Source of the DNA: Candidatus Rokuibacteriota bacterium
GTDB lineage: Bacteria > Methylomirabilota > Methylomirabilia > Rokubacteriales > CSP1-6
Assembly: GCA_016184365.1 (NCBI GenBank)
Contig: JACPCW010000106.1
Coordinates: 1 to 37,551, forward strand
Reading direction: 5' to 3'
DNA: 37,551 nt
Shown: positions 1 through 7,376 of the stretch, one piece after another
Layout: each line of letters starts with the position of its first letter
Numbering within the stretch: the first letter of the stretch is position 1
Made by a program: the position numbers and the translations under genes
Notes under the pieces: generated by a model
What the model was told of the DNA's origin: nothing
The model's input: only the letters and a program-made list of their open reading frames with translations
The model's database searches: none

Positions 1-71
1 GTCAGCGGATCATTGTCGGGGTCGTAGCTGGTCGACCCGCCGAGCGTGACCAGAGTCCCCCTGTTGACAGT
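1..71 (-). other. PKD/Ig-like domain fragment, out of frame with the propeller gene
   Basis: On the minus strand a second reading frame runs off the window edge and reads TVNRGTLVTLGGSTSYDPD followed by NDPLT. This matches the start of PKD-like domains (V.L.GS.S.DPD.D.LTY). It begins within a few codons of where the propeller frame of the neighbouring gene stops making sense. I infer that the original secreted protein had beta-propeller repeats followed by PKD-like domains and that a deletion or frameshift joined them out of frame. A sequencing or assembly error would look the same. Confidence 0.45.
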
Positions 72-744
72 AGCTGTCGCCGTTCCCTTGCGTGCCGTCG
101 CTCGCCACGCTCACCCGCTCCGTCGTCCCGGTCTGCCGGTCGTGGACGAACGCGTCGACCCGGCCGTTCGTGTCGCCGGCCACGAGGTTCGAAGCCAAGG
201 AGTAGAACGCAACGTACCAGCCGTCGGCGCTGATCCCCGACGGGTAGCTCTGGTTGTGTCCTTGGGTGCCGCCGGTCGCCACGCTCACCCGCTGCGTCGT
301 GCCGGTCTCCCGGTCGCGGACGAAGACATCGGCATGGCCGTTCGTGTCTCCGGCCACGAGGTTCGTGGCCGGGGAGAAGAAGGCGACGTACCGGCCGTCG
401 GCGCTGATCGCGGGGATATCGCTGTAGGCATTCCCCTGGGTACCGTCGCTCGCCACGCTCATCCGCTGCGTCGTCCCCGTCAGCCGATCGCGGACGAACA
501 CCTCGCACTGCCCATTGGTGTCGTTCGGCACCAGATTGCTGGCACACGAGACGAAGGCGACGAAGCGCCCGTCGGCGCTCAACGCCTGCTGTCGGGTCGT
601 GCTGCTGCTGCTGTTCCCCTGGGTGCCGTCGCTCGCCACGCTCGCCCGCGTGGTCGTCGCCGCGTGGACGGTCATCGGCGATGCGAGGAGGGCGATGGCC
701 GCCAACGCCAGCAGTCGCACACAGGATCCGAGACACGATTTCAC
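10..744 (-). CDS. Secreted TolB-like (PD40-type) beta-propeller protein, 3' end disrupted
   Basis: The protein is 244 residues from a GTG start. It opens with a Sec signal peptide (basic start, then LLALAAIALLASPMTVHA) and cleavage near residue 28. The mature part is at least three tandem repeats of about 57 residues with the pattern RVSVASDGTQGN, ISADGRYVAF, SNLVAGDTNG and DVFVRDR. This is the WD40-like/TolB-type propeller blade found in many exported proteins of unknown role. After NGDSY the frame turns into an arginine-rich tail and stops, while a neighbouring frame carries a PKD-like segment. The 3' end is therefore probably frameshifted or the site of a deletion. The repeats make this region prone to recombination and to assembly collapse. 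Function is probably extracellular or surface-associated; no substrate can be named. Confidence 0.75.
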   Translation of the reverse strand: MKSCLGSCVRLLALAAIALLASPMTVHAATTTRASVASDGTQGNSSSSTTRQQALSADGRFVAFVSCASNLVPNDTNGQCEVFVRDRLTGTTQRMSVASDGTQGNAYSDIPAISADGRYVAFFSPATNLVAGDTNGHADVFVRDRETGTTQRVSVATGGTQGHNQSYPSGISADGWYVAFYSLASNLVAGDTNGRVDAFVHDRQTGTTERVSVASDGTQGNGDSYCQQGDSGHARRVDQLRPRQ

Positions 745-936
745 GATCGGCGCCTGGCTTCTCCGTTCCGGGAGGGCATCGCACTCCCCGACCTGGCAAA
801 TTGCGTTCGCTCATGGAGAGAGGCGGGGGCCGGCGGCCCTTTCGCGTGGACGCGAGATGTAAGACTCGGACCCTGAATGCGTCTCTTCTGGTCGGCGACG
901 GCGGCTAGCGCCGGCGAAGCCGCGAGACGATCGGCC
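745..936. other. Intergenic region upstream of the propeller gene
   Basis: This stretch separates the propeller gene start from the end of the protease gene, both on the minus strand. It must hold the promoter of the propeller gene. A GGAGAAG stretch lies about 18 bases before the GTG start, which is rather far for a ribosome binding site. No convincing -35/-10 pair, hairpin or small gene was seen. Confidence 0.3.
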
Positions 937-1737
937 TCAGCGGCGCGGACGGTCGGGACGGCGGTCGAGCAGGTCGCGCACGTGCCGGGCGTCGATCGCG
1001 ACGGCGAGTCCGGTCGCGCCCGCCGGCTGACCGAGGACGACGCCGAGGAGCACGCCGTTGCCGTCGAACAGGGGCGCGCCCGACGTGCCGGGGCTGACCG
1101 GGACCTGCGTCTGAATCGTCGTCGCGGTCCGGCGCCGACCCTCCGCGCCGATCCAGCTGTCGTCGGCGCGCACGTGCGACACGATGCCCTGCGTCAGCAT
1201 CCAGAAGTACGCGCGCGTATGGCCGATCGTGAACACGTCCTGGCCGATCTCGGCCGGCGCGGTGGCGACGGGGACGATCGTCGCCCCGCGCGGCAGCGGC
1301 TGCGCGAGCGCGAGCAGCGCGAGATCGCGCTCCGGATCGCGCTCGACGACGCGCGCAACCAGGAAATCGCGCCGTTCCGGTCGTGACGGCGCGCCGGGCT
1401 TGAACCACACGAGCGCCCACTCCGCGCCGGATGCGCGATGCGTGTCGCGCAGGACGTGGTCGTTCGTGACGAGCTCGCCGGCCGCGCTCACGACGACGCC
1501 CGCGCCGACCGCGCGGCCCGCAGCGACCACGACGACGCTGCCGCTGCGCTCGCGATAGAGCGCGGCGCCGCGGCGGCGCGCGTCACGAAACACGAGCGGC
1601 GCCTCGGGCAGCGCCAGCTCCGCGACCGATGCGCCCACGTCGCGCCAGAGCGCGTCCCGAATGGCGTCGAGGTCGGCGGCGTACGCCGGCGCCGCGAGCG
1701 CCACGACGACCGCGAACGCCCACGCCGCCCGGCGCAT
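937..1737 (-). CDS. Exported trypsin-like serine protease (S1C/Do-like)
   Basis: A 266-residue protein with an N-terminal signal peptide ([20 protein letters not shown], cut near residue 20). The chymotrypsin-fold triad is visible: His94 in TNDHV, Asp138 in ERDLALL and Ser219 in [10 protein letters not shown], which replaces the usual GNSGGP. There is no PDZ domain, so it is shorter than DegP/HtrA. A longer reading frame exists upstream, but the start at 1737 gives a clean signal peptide and begins two bases after the stop of the anti-sigma gene (TAG-G-ATG). It is therefore the third gene of a sigma/anti-sigma/protease operon. Periplasmic or surface proteolysis is likely; cleavage of the anti-sigma partner is possible but is inference. 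Confidence 0.85.
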   Translation of the reverse strand: MRRAAWAFAVVVALAAPAYAADLDAIRDALWRDVGASVAELALPEAPLVFRDARRRGAALYRERSGSVVVVAAGRAVGAGVVVSAAGELVTNDHVLRDTHRASGAEWALVWFKPGAPSRPERRDFLVARVVERDPERDLALLALAQPLPRGATIVPVATAPAEIGQDVFTIGHTRAYFWMLTQGIVSHVRADDSWIGAEGRRRTATTIQTQVPVSPGTSGAPLFDGNGVLLGVVLGQPAGATGLAVAIDARHVRDLLDRRPDRPRR

Positions 1738-1738
1738 C

Positions 1739-2347
1739 CTACCGGGCATCGACGGTGAGGCGGGTCGCGACGCCGCGGCGCACGCCACCCTCGGCGCTGA
1801 AGTGTCCGTCGATCGCCACGTGGTCGCCGATGCGGGACGTCGGCGCGCCCCAGACGAACACGATGTAACGACGGCCACCGGCGGCGACGACTTCCACGAC
1901 GTGCGCCGGCGCGTCCTCGGTGCCGGCGCGTTCGAGCGCCGTGACCGTGCCGGCGACCGTCTCGATCGCCTGCGGGCCGCCTGACATCTCGATGACCGAC
2001 GGCGGCTCCGCGTCGCGGCGCACGACGGTCGTCGCGACCATCCACGTCAGGATCACGGCCGCGGCCGCCGTCGCGAGCGTCCAGGCAACCGGGACCCGCG
2101 CGGCCAGCAGACGGCGGATCGGCAGCCGCGGACGCGGCTCGGGGTGATCGAGGAGCCTACGCACCGCGGCGTACGCGTGCAGGCACAGGACGCAGTCACG
2201 CAGGTGCGCGGCCGAGGCCGTCGAGCGCGCCGCGGACAGTGAGCCGTCGGCCAGCGCTGCCAGCGTCGCGTCGTCGAGACAGTCGGGCCGGAGACCCGCC
2301 GCACGGCCTCGGCCGAGCACGTCGAGCACGCGGTCCTCGTCCATCAC
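1739..2347 (-). CDS. Membrane-anchored zinc-finger anti-sigma factor
   Basis: A 202-residue protein. The N-terminal cytoplasmic part has the ZAS motif His48-x3-Cys52-x2-Cys55 (AHLRDCVLC) after a [15 protein letters not shown] segment typical of anti-sigma zinc fingers. One membrane helix spans about residues 86-109. The extracytoplasmic part (about 120-200) reads like a small beta-rich, OB-like domain ([12 protein letters not shown], then [20 protein letters not shown]). It starts with GTG at 2347 (or ATG at 2344), overlapping the stop of the sigma factor gene, so the two are translationally coupled. By family knowledge it sequesters the ECF sigma factor until an envelope signal releases it. 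The outer domain is unusual and is the likely sensor. Confidence 0.85.
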   Translation of the reverse strand: MMDEDRVLDVLGRGRAAGLRPDCLDDATLAALADGSLSAARSTASAAHLRDCVLCLHAYAAVRRLLDHPEPRPRLPIRRLLAARVPVAWTLATAAAAVILTWMVATTVVRRDAEPPSVIEMSGGPQAIETVAGTVTALERAGTEDAPAHVVEVVAAGGRRYIVFVWGAPTSRIGDHVAIDGHFSAEGGVRRGVATRLTVDAR

Positions 2348-2922
2348 TCGGGCCTCTCGATTCGATGTCGGAGCTGCCTGCGGAGACGATGGAAACGAAC
2401 GTCGATCGCCTCGGCGCTCACGTACGTCCCGTACAACCGCTCAAGATCCGCGCGGATGGCGGCGGTCGAGCCGCCATGCAGCTTCATCACGAAGATGAAC
2501 CGGTCCTCCGCGTTCCACGCGCCCACCGCGCGCTCGATGCGGCCGAGCTCGTCGAGCAGCGCGGCGCGCTGCGCTGCCGTGGGCGCCGCGTCCTCGAGGC
2601 CCGCCGGCAACGGCTCGGTCGGCCGCCGGCGCCGCCAGATGTCGCGCGCGGCGTTGGTGATCACGACGCGCGCGTACGTCACGGCGGCGCCGTCGCCCTC
2701 CGCTCTCACCCGGCCGTCGGTGATCCCGAGCGCCATCGTCACGCGCGCCGTGTCCTCGGCTTCCTCGCGCTCGACCGGCGTCAGGTTCCGAAACCCGTCC
2801 AGCACCCTGGCCGCGATCTGGCGGAACCAGACGTGAAAGTCACTCCAGGCGGCCTCCTCGTGCTCGCGGCAGCGCCGCAACAGCTCGACGATCCGACTCG
2901 TACGCTCGTCATGAAGACGCAT
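2344..2922 (-). CDS. ECF-type RNA polymerase sigma factor
   Basis: About 192 residues. The helical region 2 has WFRQIAARVLDGFRNLTPVEREEAEDTARVT, given here only for its shape, and the C-terminal half resembles region 4 (LERAV.AWNAEDRFIFVMKLHGGSTAAI then VRFHRLRRQLRHRI). It is divergent from the well-known ECF groups. An ATG at 2964 would add 14 residues. I prefer ATG 2922 because a TAAGAT -10-like hexamer at 2934-2939 lies between the two candidates. The stop overlaps the start of the zinc-finger anti-sigma gene, which supports the assignment. The target regulon is unknown; the downstream protease is an obvious candidate, and autoregulation is common in such loci. Confidence 0.8.
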   Translation of the reverse strand: MRLHDERTSRIVELLRRCREHEEAAWSDFHVWFRQIAARVLDGFRNLTPVEREEAEDTARVTMALGITDGRVRAEGDGAAVTYARVVITNAARDIWRRRRPTEPLPAGLEDAAPTAAQRAALLDELGRIERAVGAWNAEDRFIFVMKLHGGSTAAIRADLERLYGTYVSAEAIDVRFHRLRRQLRHRIERPE

Positions 2923-3027
2923 GGGAACGTCCGATCTTACATCGTGCGGTGCGGCGTAAGGCACATGAGCCAGACGCCTCTCACGAGGGTGAGGTCGGCA
3001 GCGTCGATGGGCGACGCATACGGCCGA

Positions 3028-3525
3028 TCAACCAACTGGGAGGGTGTGATGCTCGATCGGCAGCTCTTCCGCCGGGAACAGCGTGATGATTTTCGCGCCC
3101 TCCGGCGTCACGATCACTTCCTCTTCGATGCGGGCGGCCGACGTGTCGTCCGTCGCAGGGCAGTAGGTCTCGACCGCGAACATCATTCCCGCCTGGAGCT
3201 CCATCGGGTCGTCGAACGAGTTCACACGGCTGATGATGGGGCGCTCGTGCAGGCCGAGGCCGATGCCGTGGCAGAAGTTCAGGCCGAACGCCGCCATCTC
3301 GCTCTCGAAGCCGATCTCCGGCGCCTTCGGGAACGCGCGCGCGATCTTGTCGTGCCGACGCCGGGCTTGATGAGCGCGATCGCCTCGTCCATCCACTCGC
3401 GCGCCCGGGCGGATGAGCCGATCGGTGAAGTTGTGCGGATGCGGGCTGCAGCGCTCGCCGGAGATCGAGTTGATCGCCTCGACGTTGTCGGCGCCCATCT
3501 CGTAGAGCCGCGTGACGACACGCGA
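3028..3525 (-). pseudogene. Decayed M24 (Xaa-Pro aminopeptidase-like) metallopeptidase
   Basis: The C-terminal half of a pita-bread-fold M24 peptidase is recognisable on the minus strand: GERCSPHPHNFTDRLIRPG, then REWMDEAIALIKPGVGT in another frame, then DKIARAFPKAPEIGF, FCHGIGLGLHERPIISR, GMMFAVETYCPATD, RIEEEVIVTPEG and FPAEELPI. Three lesions are visible. The N-terminal half is missing; about 35 expected residues between RLIRPG and REWMDEA are lost with a frame change; and one base is lost at the GVGT-DKIA junction. The fragment abuts transposase-like sequence at about 3512-3525. Intact relatives are about 390-400 residues and cleave or act on small amides. This copy cannot encode a working enzyme. 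Confidence 0.8.
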
Positions 3526-3616
3526 GGACCTCCCGATCGAGGTCGTCGCCTATCGCATGTTCGAACGATGGACCCAGGAGAATTTCTTCCGCTACATGCG
3601 ACAGCATAGACTCTTA
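3512..3616 (+). mobile_element. Transposase remnant (C-terminal fragment)
   Basis: The plus strand encodes TTREDLPIEVVAYRMF followed by ERWTQENFFRYMRQHR. This is the R-x-x-QENFF-x-YMR pattern near the C-terminus of a family of large DDE-type transposase-like proteins. The frame then drifts into unrelated codons and stops. No terminal inverted repeats or catalytic acidic residues remain. It lies exactly at the broken end of the M24 fragment, so an old insertion followed by deletion probably destroyed that gene. Confidence 0.55.
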
Positions 3617-3629
3617 CGCCCATGTCAGG

Positions 3630-3881
3630 AGCCCTGAAATTAACTTCTACCTCCGGACCAATCACATCTGGCGCAACACCGGGATCGAGGGCGAACCGAT
3701 CCAGGGCAACGCAAAGGGCAACAACATGTCGGTAACGGTGGAATTCTCCACGCCCGCCCGGGCGGATCTGTTCCAGGTCGGCGCCGCGGCCCGCGTCCGC
3801 GAGCGGGTCATGACCGCGAACGGGCCGCGCGAAGGCGCCGAGCGGTCGCGCAGCTCGGCGATCTGCACCGCACGAGAGTAA
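3630..3881 (+). other. Unidentified coding-like fragment without a start
   Basis: A plus-strand frame reads SPEINFYLRTNHIWRNTG, then EGEPIQGNAKGNNMSVTVEF, then STPARADLF, and ends with TAA at 3879-3881. Its composition is protein-like, unlike the arginine-rich shadow frames nearby, and base composition here is less GC-extreme than in neighbouring genes. There is no plausible start or ribosome binding site and I do not recognise the family. With the transposase and peptidase remnants on its left, I read it as the tail of another degraded gene. The stretch from 3882 to the next gene shows nothing further. Confidence 0.3.
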
Positions 3882-3978
3882 TACCGCGTCCGCCGATCCG
3901 GGCGAGCGGCCGCTCGCCCGGTCGATCCTCGCATCACCGCTGGACGAACGCGCCACGATGCCCGAGCATCATCGGGCG

Positions 3979-5106
3979 ATGAGCGCCGACACCACCCGCC
4001 GCAATCCGCTCTTCAACGACAACCGCGTCAAGCTCGGGATCATGGCGTTCAACTGCAGCCATGGCTCGACGCCGACGCTGGTGGACAACGCGTGGCCGAT
4101 GACGTGGCCCGACAACGTCGCGCTCGCGCGCATGGCCGACGCCGCGGGCTTCGAAGCGCTGCTCCCCGTCGGACGCTGGAAGGGGTATCCCGGCCCGACG
4201 AACTTCAACAACCGGACGTTCGAGAGCTTCACGTGGGCCGCCGGCATCTCCGCCGTGACGCAGCAGTGCGCGGTGCTCGCGACGGTTCACGTGCCGCTCT
4301 TCCACCCGGTGACCGCGGCGAAGCAGGCGGCCACGGTCGACCACATCTCGAACGGGCGCTTCGTCATGAACGTCGTCGTCGGCTGGAACCGCGACGAGTT
4401 CGAGATGTTCGGCGCCGACTGGCGCGAGCACGACCGGCGCTACGAGCTCGCCGAGGAATGGCTCGGCCTCGTCCGGCGGCTGTGGGCCGAGGAGCGCGAG
4501 TTCGATTTCGACGGCACGTTCTTCCACGGCCAGCGCCTGTGGAGCCAGCCGAAGCCGCTGCAGCGCCCGGTGCCGATCATGAACGCGGGCTCGTCGCCGA
4601 CCGGCCAGCGGTTCTCGGCCACCCACTGCGACATGAACTTCGTGATGCTGCGGCAGAAGAACGAAGCGAGCGACGCCGCGCAGATCGGGCATCTCAAGTC
4701 CATGGCCGCCGATCTCGGCCGGCGCTCGCAGTGCTGGATCCACGTCTACGTCGTCTGCCGGCCGACCGAGCGGGAGGCGCGCGACTATCTCCACTACTAC
4801 GTGCGCGAGCGCGGCGACTGGGAGACGGCGCGCAACATGCTCGCCGTCTTCGGCCAGCAGTCGGCGACCCTCGAGCCGTCGGTGCTCGAGGCGTTCCAGT
4901 TCCACTTCATCGCCGGCCACGGCGGCTACCCGCTGGTCGGCACGCCGACGACCATCGTCGAGCAGATCGAGCGGCTGTCGCGGATGGGCGTCGACGGCCT
5001 GCTGCTCTCGTGGGTCGACTACCTCGGCGAATGCCGCCAGTGGATCGACGACGTGCTGCCGCTCATGGAGCAGGCCGGCCAGCGCCGGCCGCGACAGGCG
5101 CGATGA
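3979..5106 (+). CDS. LLM-class flavin-dependent monooxygenase (SsuD/SfnG/RutA-like)
   Basis: A 375-residue bacterial-luciferase-like TIM barrel. Typical segments are KLGIMAFNCSHG at the N-terminus, LARMADAAGFEALLPVGRWKG, TVDHISNGRFVMNVVVGWN (the conserved G-R-F/V-N-V-G-W signature), FHGQRLWSQPKPLQRPVPIM and the C-terminal GTPTTIVEQIERLSRMGVDG. Family members use reduced FMN from a partner reductase, or F420, to oxidise small organic molecules; the substrate cannot be read here. An in-frame ATG at 3958 adds seven residues. Neither start has a strong Shine-Dalgarno; I chose 3979 because homologous proteins begin close to NPLFNDN. The stop overlaps the next gene by ATGA, so this is the first gene of an operon with a methyltransferase and a PPOX protein. 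Confidence 0.85.
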   Translation: MSADTTRRNPLFNDNRVKLGIMAFNCSHGSTPTLVDNAWPMTWPDNVALARMADAAGFEALLPVGRWKGYPGPTNFNNRTFESFTWAAGISAVTQQCAVLATVHVPLFHPVTAAKQAATVDHISNGRFVMNVVVGWNRDEFEMFGADWREHDRRYELAEEWLGLVRRLWAEEREFDFDGTFFHGQRLWSQPKPLQRPVPIMNAGSSPTGQRFSATHCDMNFVMLRQKNEASDAAQIGHLKSMAADLGRRSQCWIHVYVVCRPTEREARDYLHYYVRERGDWETARNMLAVFGQQSATLEPSVLEAFQFHFIAGHGGYPLVGTPTTIVEQIERLSRMGVDGLLLSWVDYLGECRQWIDDVLPLMEQAGQRRPRQAR

Positions 5107-5912
5107 GCGACGCCAGGACCGCGAGCGCGTACTGGGGCCGCGACGGTCTCGAGCGCAAGATCCTCGAGGCGCTCGCCGCGGCGGGGAAGAATCTCGAGTC
5201 GTTGACGATCGACGACCTCGCGCCGGTCGATCAGTTCCACAGCGGCGGGAAGGCGGCGACCGTGCGGCTCGCTCGCCTGGCGAGCCTGAAGCCCGGTACG
5301 CGCGTGCTCGACGTCGGCGGCGGGCTCGGCGGTCCGGCGCGAACGCTGGCCGCAGACTTCGGCTGCGACGTGACCGTCGTCGACGCGACCGAGTCGTACG
5401 TGCGCGCGGGCGCGGCGCTCACCGCTCGCGTCGGACTCGGCCATCGGGTCACGCACCAGCTCGGTGACGCGCTGGCGCTCGACGTCGCGCCCGGCGCGCT
5501 CGACGTCGTCTGGACGCAGAACAGCGGCATGAACATCGCGGACAAGGACCGGCTGTACGCGGGCTTCGCGCGAGCCCTCCGTCCCGGTGGCCGGCTGGCC
5601 ACACAGGAGCCGATGGCCGGCCCGATACAGCCGGCGATCTTCCCGCTCATGTGGGCGCGCGATGCGTCGATGAACTTCCTGCGTCCTCCGAACGACATGC
5701 GCGCCGTGATCGAAGCCGTAGGTTTTCGGGTGCGCGCGTGGGAGGACGTGACCGCCGAGCTCTCTGGCTCGAGCGCCGGATCGGCCGTACCGGCCCACGC
5801 CATCCAGCGGATCGTGATGGGAGACGCGCTGGAAGCGATCATCGAGGCCGGACACCGCAACCGTGCGGAGCGCCGCATCGTGATGATCCAGGCCGTGTGC
5901 GAGCGCGCGTAG
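5103..5912 (+). CDS. SAM-dependent class I methyltransferase
   Basis: A 269-residue protein with a Rossmann methyltransferase core. The SAM-binding motif I is VLDVGGGLGGPAR (about residues 62-74), motif II is CDVTVVDATE, and motif IV region is LDVVWTQNSGMNI. It resembles the small-molecule O/C-methyltransferases of the UbiE/sterol-methyltransferase type rather than an rRNA or DNA enzyme. It starts with ATG 5103 inside the ATGA overlap with the LLM oxidoreductase gene, so the two are translationally coupled and may act on one substrate. The C-terminal part (AVPAHAIQRIVMGDALE) is helical and variable in this family. The acceptor is unknown. Confidence 0.85.
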   Translation: MSDARTASAYWGRDGLERKILEALAAAGKNLESLTIDDLAPVDQFHSGGKAATVRLARLASLKPGTRVLDVGGGLGGPARTLAADFGCDVTVVDATESYVRAGAALTARVGLGHRVTHQLGDALALDVAPGALDVVWTQNSGMNIADKDRLYAGFARALRPGGRLATQEPMAGPIQPAIFPLMWARDASMNFLRPPNDMRAVIEAVGFRVRAWEDVTAELSGSSAGSAVPAHAIQRIVMGDALEAIIEAGHRNRAERRIVMIQAVCERA

Positions 5913-5916
5913 CGCG

Positions 5917-6348
5917 ATGCACGGCGTCGCGTCGCTCGATCGATCGCGGTACGTGAGCCTCGCCACGCTTCGCCGCACCGGCGCCGAGGTGCGGACGCCC
6001 GTGTGGTTCGCCGCGCTGGACGGCAGGCTCTACGTGTTCTCCGCCGGTGGCGCCGGCAAGGTGAAGCGGCTTCGGCACACGTCGCGCGTACGGATCGCGG
6101 CGTGCGACGCGCGCGGACGGGTGCGCGACGCGTGGCGCGACGCGACGGCGCGCATCGTGACGGACGCCGGGACGATCGCGCGGGCGCGCGCGGCGTTCGT
6201 CGCGAAGTACGGCTGGCAGATCCGGGTCTTCGACTTCTTCTCGTGGCTCGGGGGCCGTATCCGGCGCCGTGCGTGGATCGAGATCTGTCTTGATGGGGGC
6301 CCCGACATGGCCCCCATACCCCCAACGTTCGGACCGTCCCCGGCGTAG
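5917..6348 (+). CDS. PPOX-class (pyridoxamine oxidase-like) flavin or F420-dependent protein with repeat-derived C-terminus
   Basis: A 143-residue split-barrel protein. YVSLATLRRTGAEVRTPVWF, LYVFSAGGAGKVKRLRHTSRVRIAAC and DARGRVRDAW are typical of short PPOX/F420H2-dependent reductases. It begins four bases after the methyltransferase stop and completes the operon. The last 17 residues (GGPDMAPIPPTFGPSPA) are not part of the fold: they are translated from a palindromic repeat element that covers the 3' end of the gene, and the TAG stop lies in the loop of the element's second hairpin. The native C-terminus was therefore probably replaced. The substrate is unknown; reduction of an unsaturated small molecule is a family-level guess. 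Confidence 0.8.
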   Translation: MHGVASLDRSRYVSLATLRRTGAEVRTPVWFAALDGRLYVFSAGGAGKVKRLRHTSRVRIAACDARGRVRDAWRDATARIVTDAGTIARARAAFVAKYGWQIRVFDFFSWLGGRIRRRAWIEICLDGGPDMAPIPPTFGPSPA

Positions 6349-6354
6349 CCGGGG
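6295..6354 (+). repeat. Two-hairpin palindromic element, copy at PPOX 3' end
   Basis: Hairpin 1 is GGGGGCC, loop CCGACAT, GGCCCCC (6295-6315). After a CATACCCCCAACGTTCGG linker, hairpin 2 is CCCCGGC, loop GTA, GCCGGGG (6338-6354). The hairpin 1 core is identical to the copies at 26564 and 31761. It sits between convergent genes, reads through the PPOX C-terminus and may double as a transcription terminator for both. Confidence 0.8.
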
Positions 6355-6361
6355 CCGGCCT

Positions 6362-7342
6362 CTACGTCACGCCCGCCATCCGTGCGAACGCGGTGAGCTC
6401 GCGCGGGATGTCGGGTCCGGCGGGCTGATACGCGATCTCGGTCACGCCGCGCGTGCCGAGCTGCACGATGCGCTCGCGCAGGGCGTCGGCCTCACCGGTG
6501 AGCGTGTACCGGCGGACGATCTCCCCCGTGAGCACCGCGCGGTCGACGTCGTTCGGATACGTGAGGTGGCCGCGGTGGGTGTGGAGATGGCGCTCGCGCT
6601 CGGGAATCTTCTCGAGCGCGCGCGACCACTCGGCACCTCGCGGCATGTCGGGCAGCTTCGGCCGGCCCGGCGCGCGCGGCAGATCGTGAGCGCGATGATA
6701 GACGACGGCGGCGCCGGCGCCCGCGGCCAGCATGACGCGCTCGGAGTCGGGAGACTCGCCCGGGTCGAGCACGGTCCCGAACGCGAGCAGCGCCGACCAC
6801 GCAAACCCGGCGACAGGCACCGAGTTGATCACGCCGGCGCCGAGCTCGCGCGCGACGGCCTCGCCCTTCGGTCCGCCGGTGCCGAAGACGAGCGGCACGC
6901 GGATCGGCCGCTTCGGCGCCTGCCCCGGCCCGTGGAGCATCTGCGTCGCCGCGCCGTCGATCTCGACGACCTCGCCGGCCAGGAGCGCCGTGAGCTGGCG
7001 CGCGTACTGCCGCACGAGGTCCCACGAGTTCGGGCGCTGGCCCATCGCGAGCCGGCCCGTGAAACCGGAGCCGATGCCGACGTTCACGCGGCCGGGCGCG
7101 CGGTCGACGAGGGTCGCGATCGCCGCGGCGGTCACGACCACGTGCCGCAGGCTCGGGATCAGCACGCCGGGACCGAGCTCGATGCGGCGGGTGAGCTCCG
7201 CGGCGCGGCCGAGCGTCATCCACACGTCGAGCTGCAGCGCCGGCGTGTCGTACACCCACGCGCGGCGATACCCGAGCCGATCGGCGAGCGCGATGTGCTC
7301 CGGGGTGTCCGGAACGGGCGGGAACGCGCAGGAGATGTCCAC
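6362..7342 (-). CDS. LLM-class F420/flavin-dependent oxidoreductase
   Basis: A 326-residue luciferase-like barrel protein: MDISCAFPPVPDTPEHIALA, RIELGPGVLIPSLRH, DRAPGRVNVGIGSGFTGRL and, at the C-terminus, YTLTGEADALRERIVQLGTR with GVTEIAY. This architecture is closer to F420-dependent N5,N10-methylene-H4MPT-reductase-like members than to SsuD. It starts with GTG at 7342. A perfect TATAAT lies at 7349-7354, six bases upstream, so the transcript may be leaderless. It is divergent from the aldo/keto reductase gene with only 20 bases between start codons, and convergent with the PPOX gene. The substrate is unknown. Confidence 0.85.
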   Translation of the reverse strand: MDISCAFPPVPDTPEHIALADRLGYRRAWVYDTPALQLDVWMTLGRAAELTRRIELGPGVLIPSLRHVVVTAAAIATLVDRAPGRVNVGIGSGFTGRLAMGQRPNSWDLVRQYARQLTALLAGEVVEIDGAATQMLHGPGQAPKRPIRVPLVFGTGGPKGEAVARELGAGVINSVPVAGFAWSALLAFGTVLDPGESPDSERVMLAAGAGAAVVYHRAHDLPRAPGRPKLPDMPRGAEWSRALEKIPERERHLHTHRGHLTYPNDVDRAVLTGEIVRRYTLTGEADALRERIVQLGTRGVTEIAYQPAGPDIPRELTAFARMAGVT

Positions 7343-7348
7343 GGGCGG

Positions 7349-7376
7349 ATTATAGAGGTACCGTGTGCACGGTGAA
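7349..7376 (-). promoter_or_regulatory. Promoter for the LLM gene, TATAAT close to the start codon
   Basis: On the minus strand TTCACC (7371-7376) and TATAAT (7349-7354) are 16 bases apart. The -10 ends six bases before the GTG start at 7342, so transcription would begin at or next to the start codon. On the plus strand TATAGA at 7351-7356 lies six bases before the GTG of the divergent aldo/keto reductase, suggesting overlapping divergent promoters. Confidence 0.5.

Noticed and set aside
183..193. GGTTCGAAGCC resembling a tRNA T-arm
   Set aside because: It is inside the propeller repeat coding sequence and no acceptor or anticodon stem surrounds it.
905..2045. Long arginine-rich minus-strand frames overlapping the protease and anti-sigma genes
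   Set aside because: They are alternative frames of GC-rich coding sequence with no family similarity and no consistent start.
4092..5102. Long plus-strand frame fused ahead of the methyltransferase
   Set aside because: It is a shadow of the LLM gene; the methyltransferase begins at the ATGA overlap at 5103.
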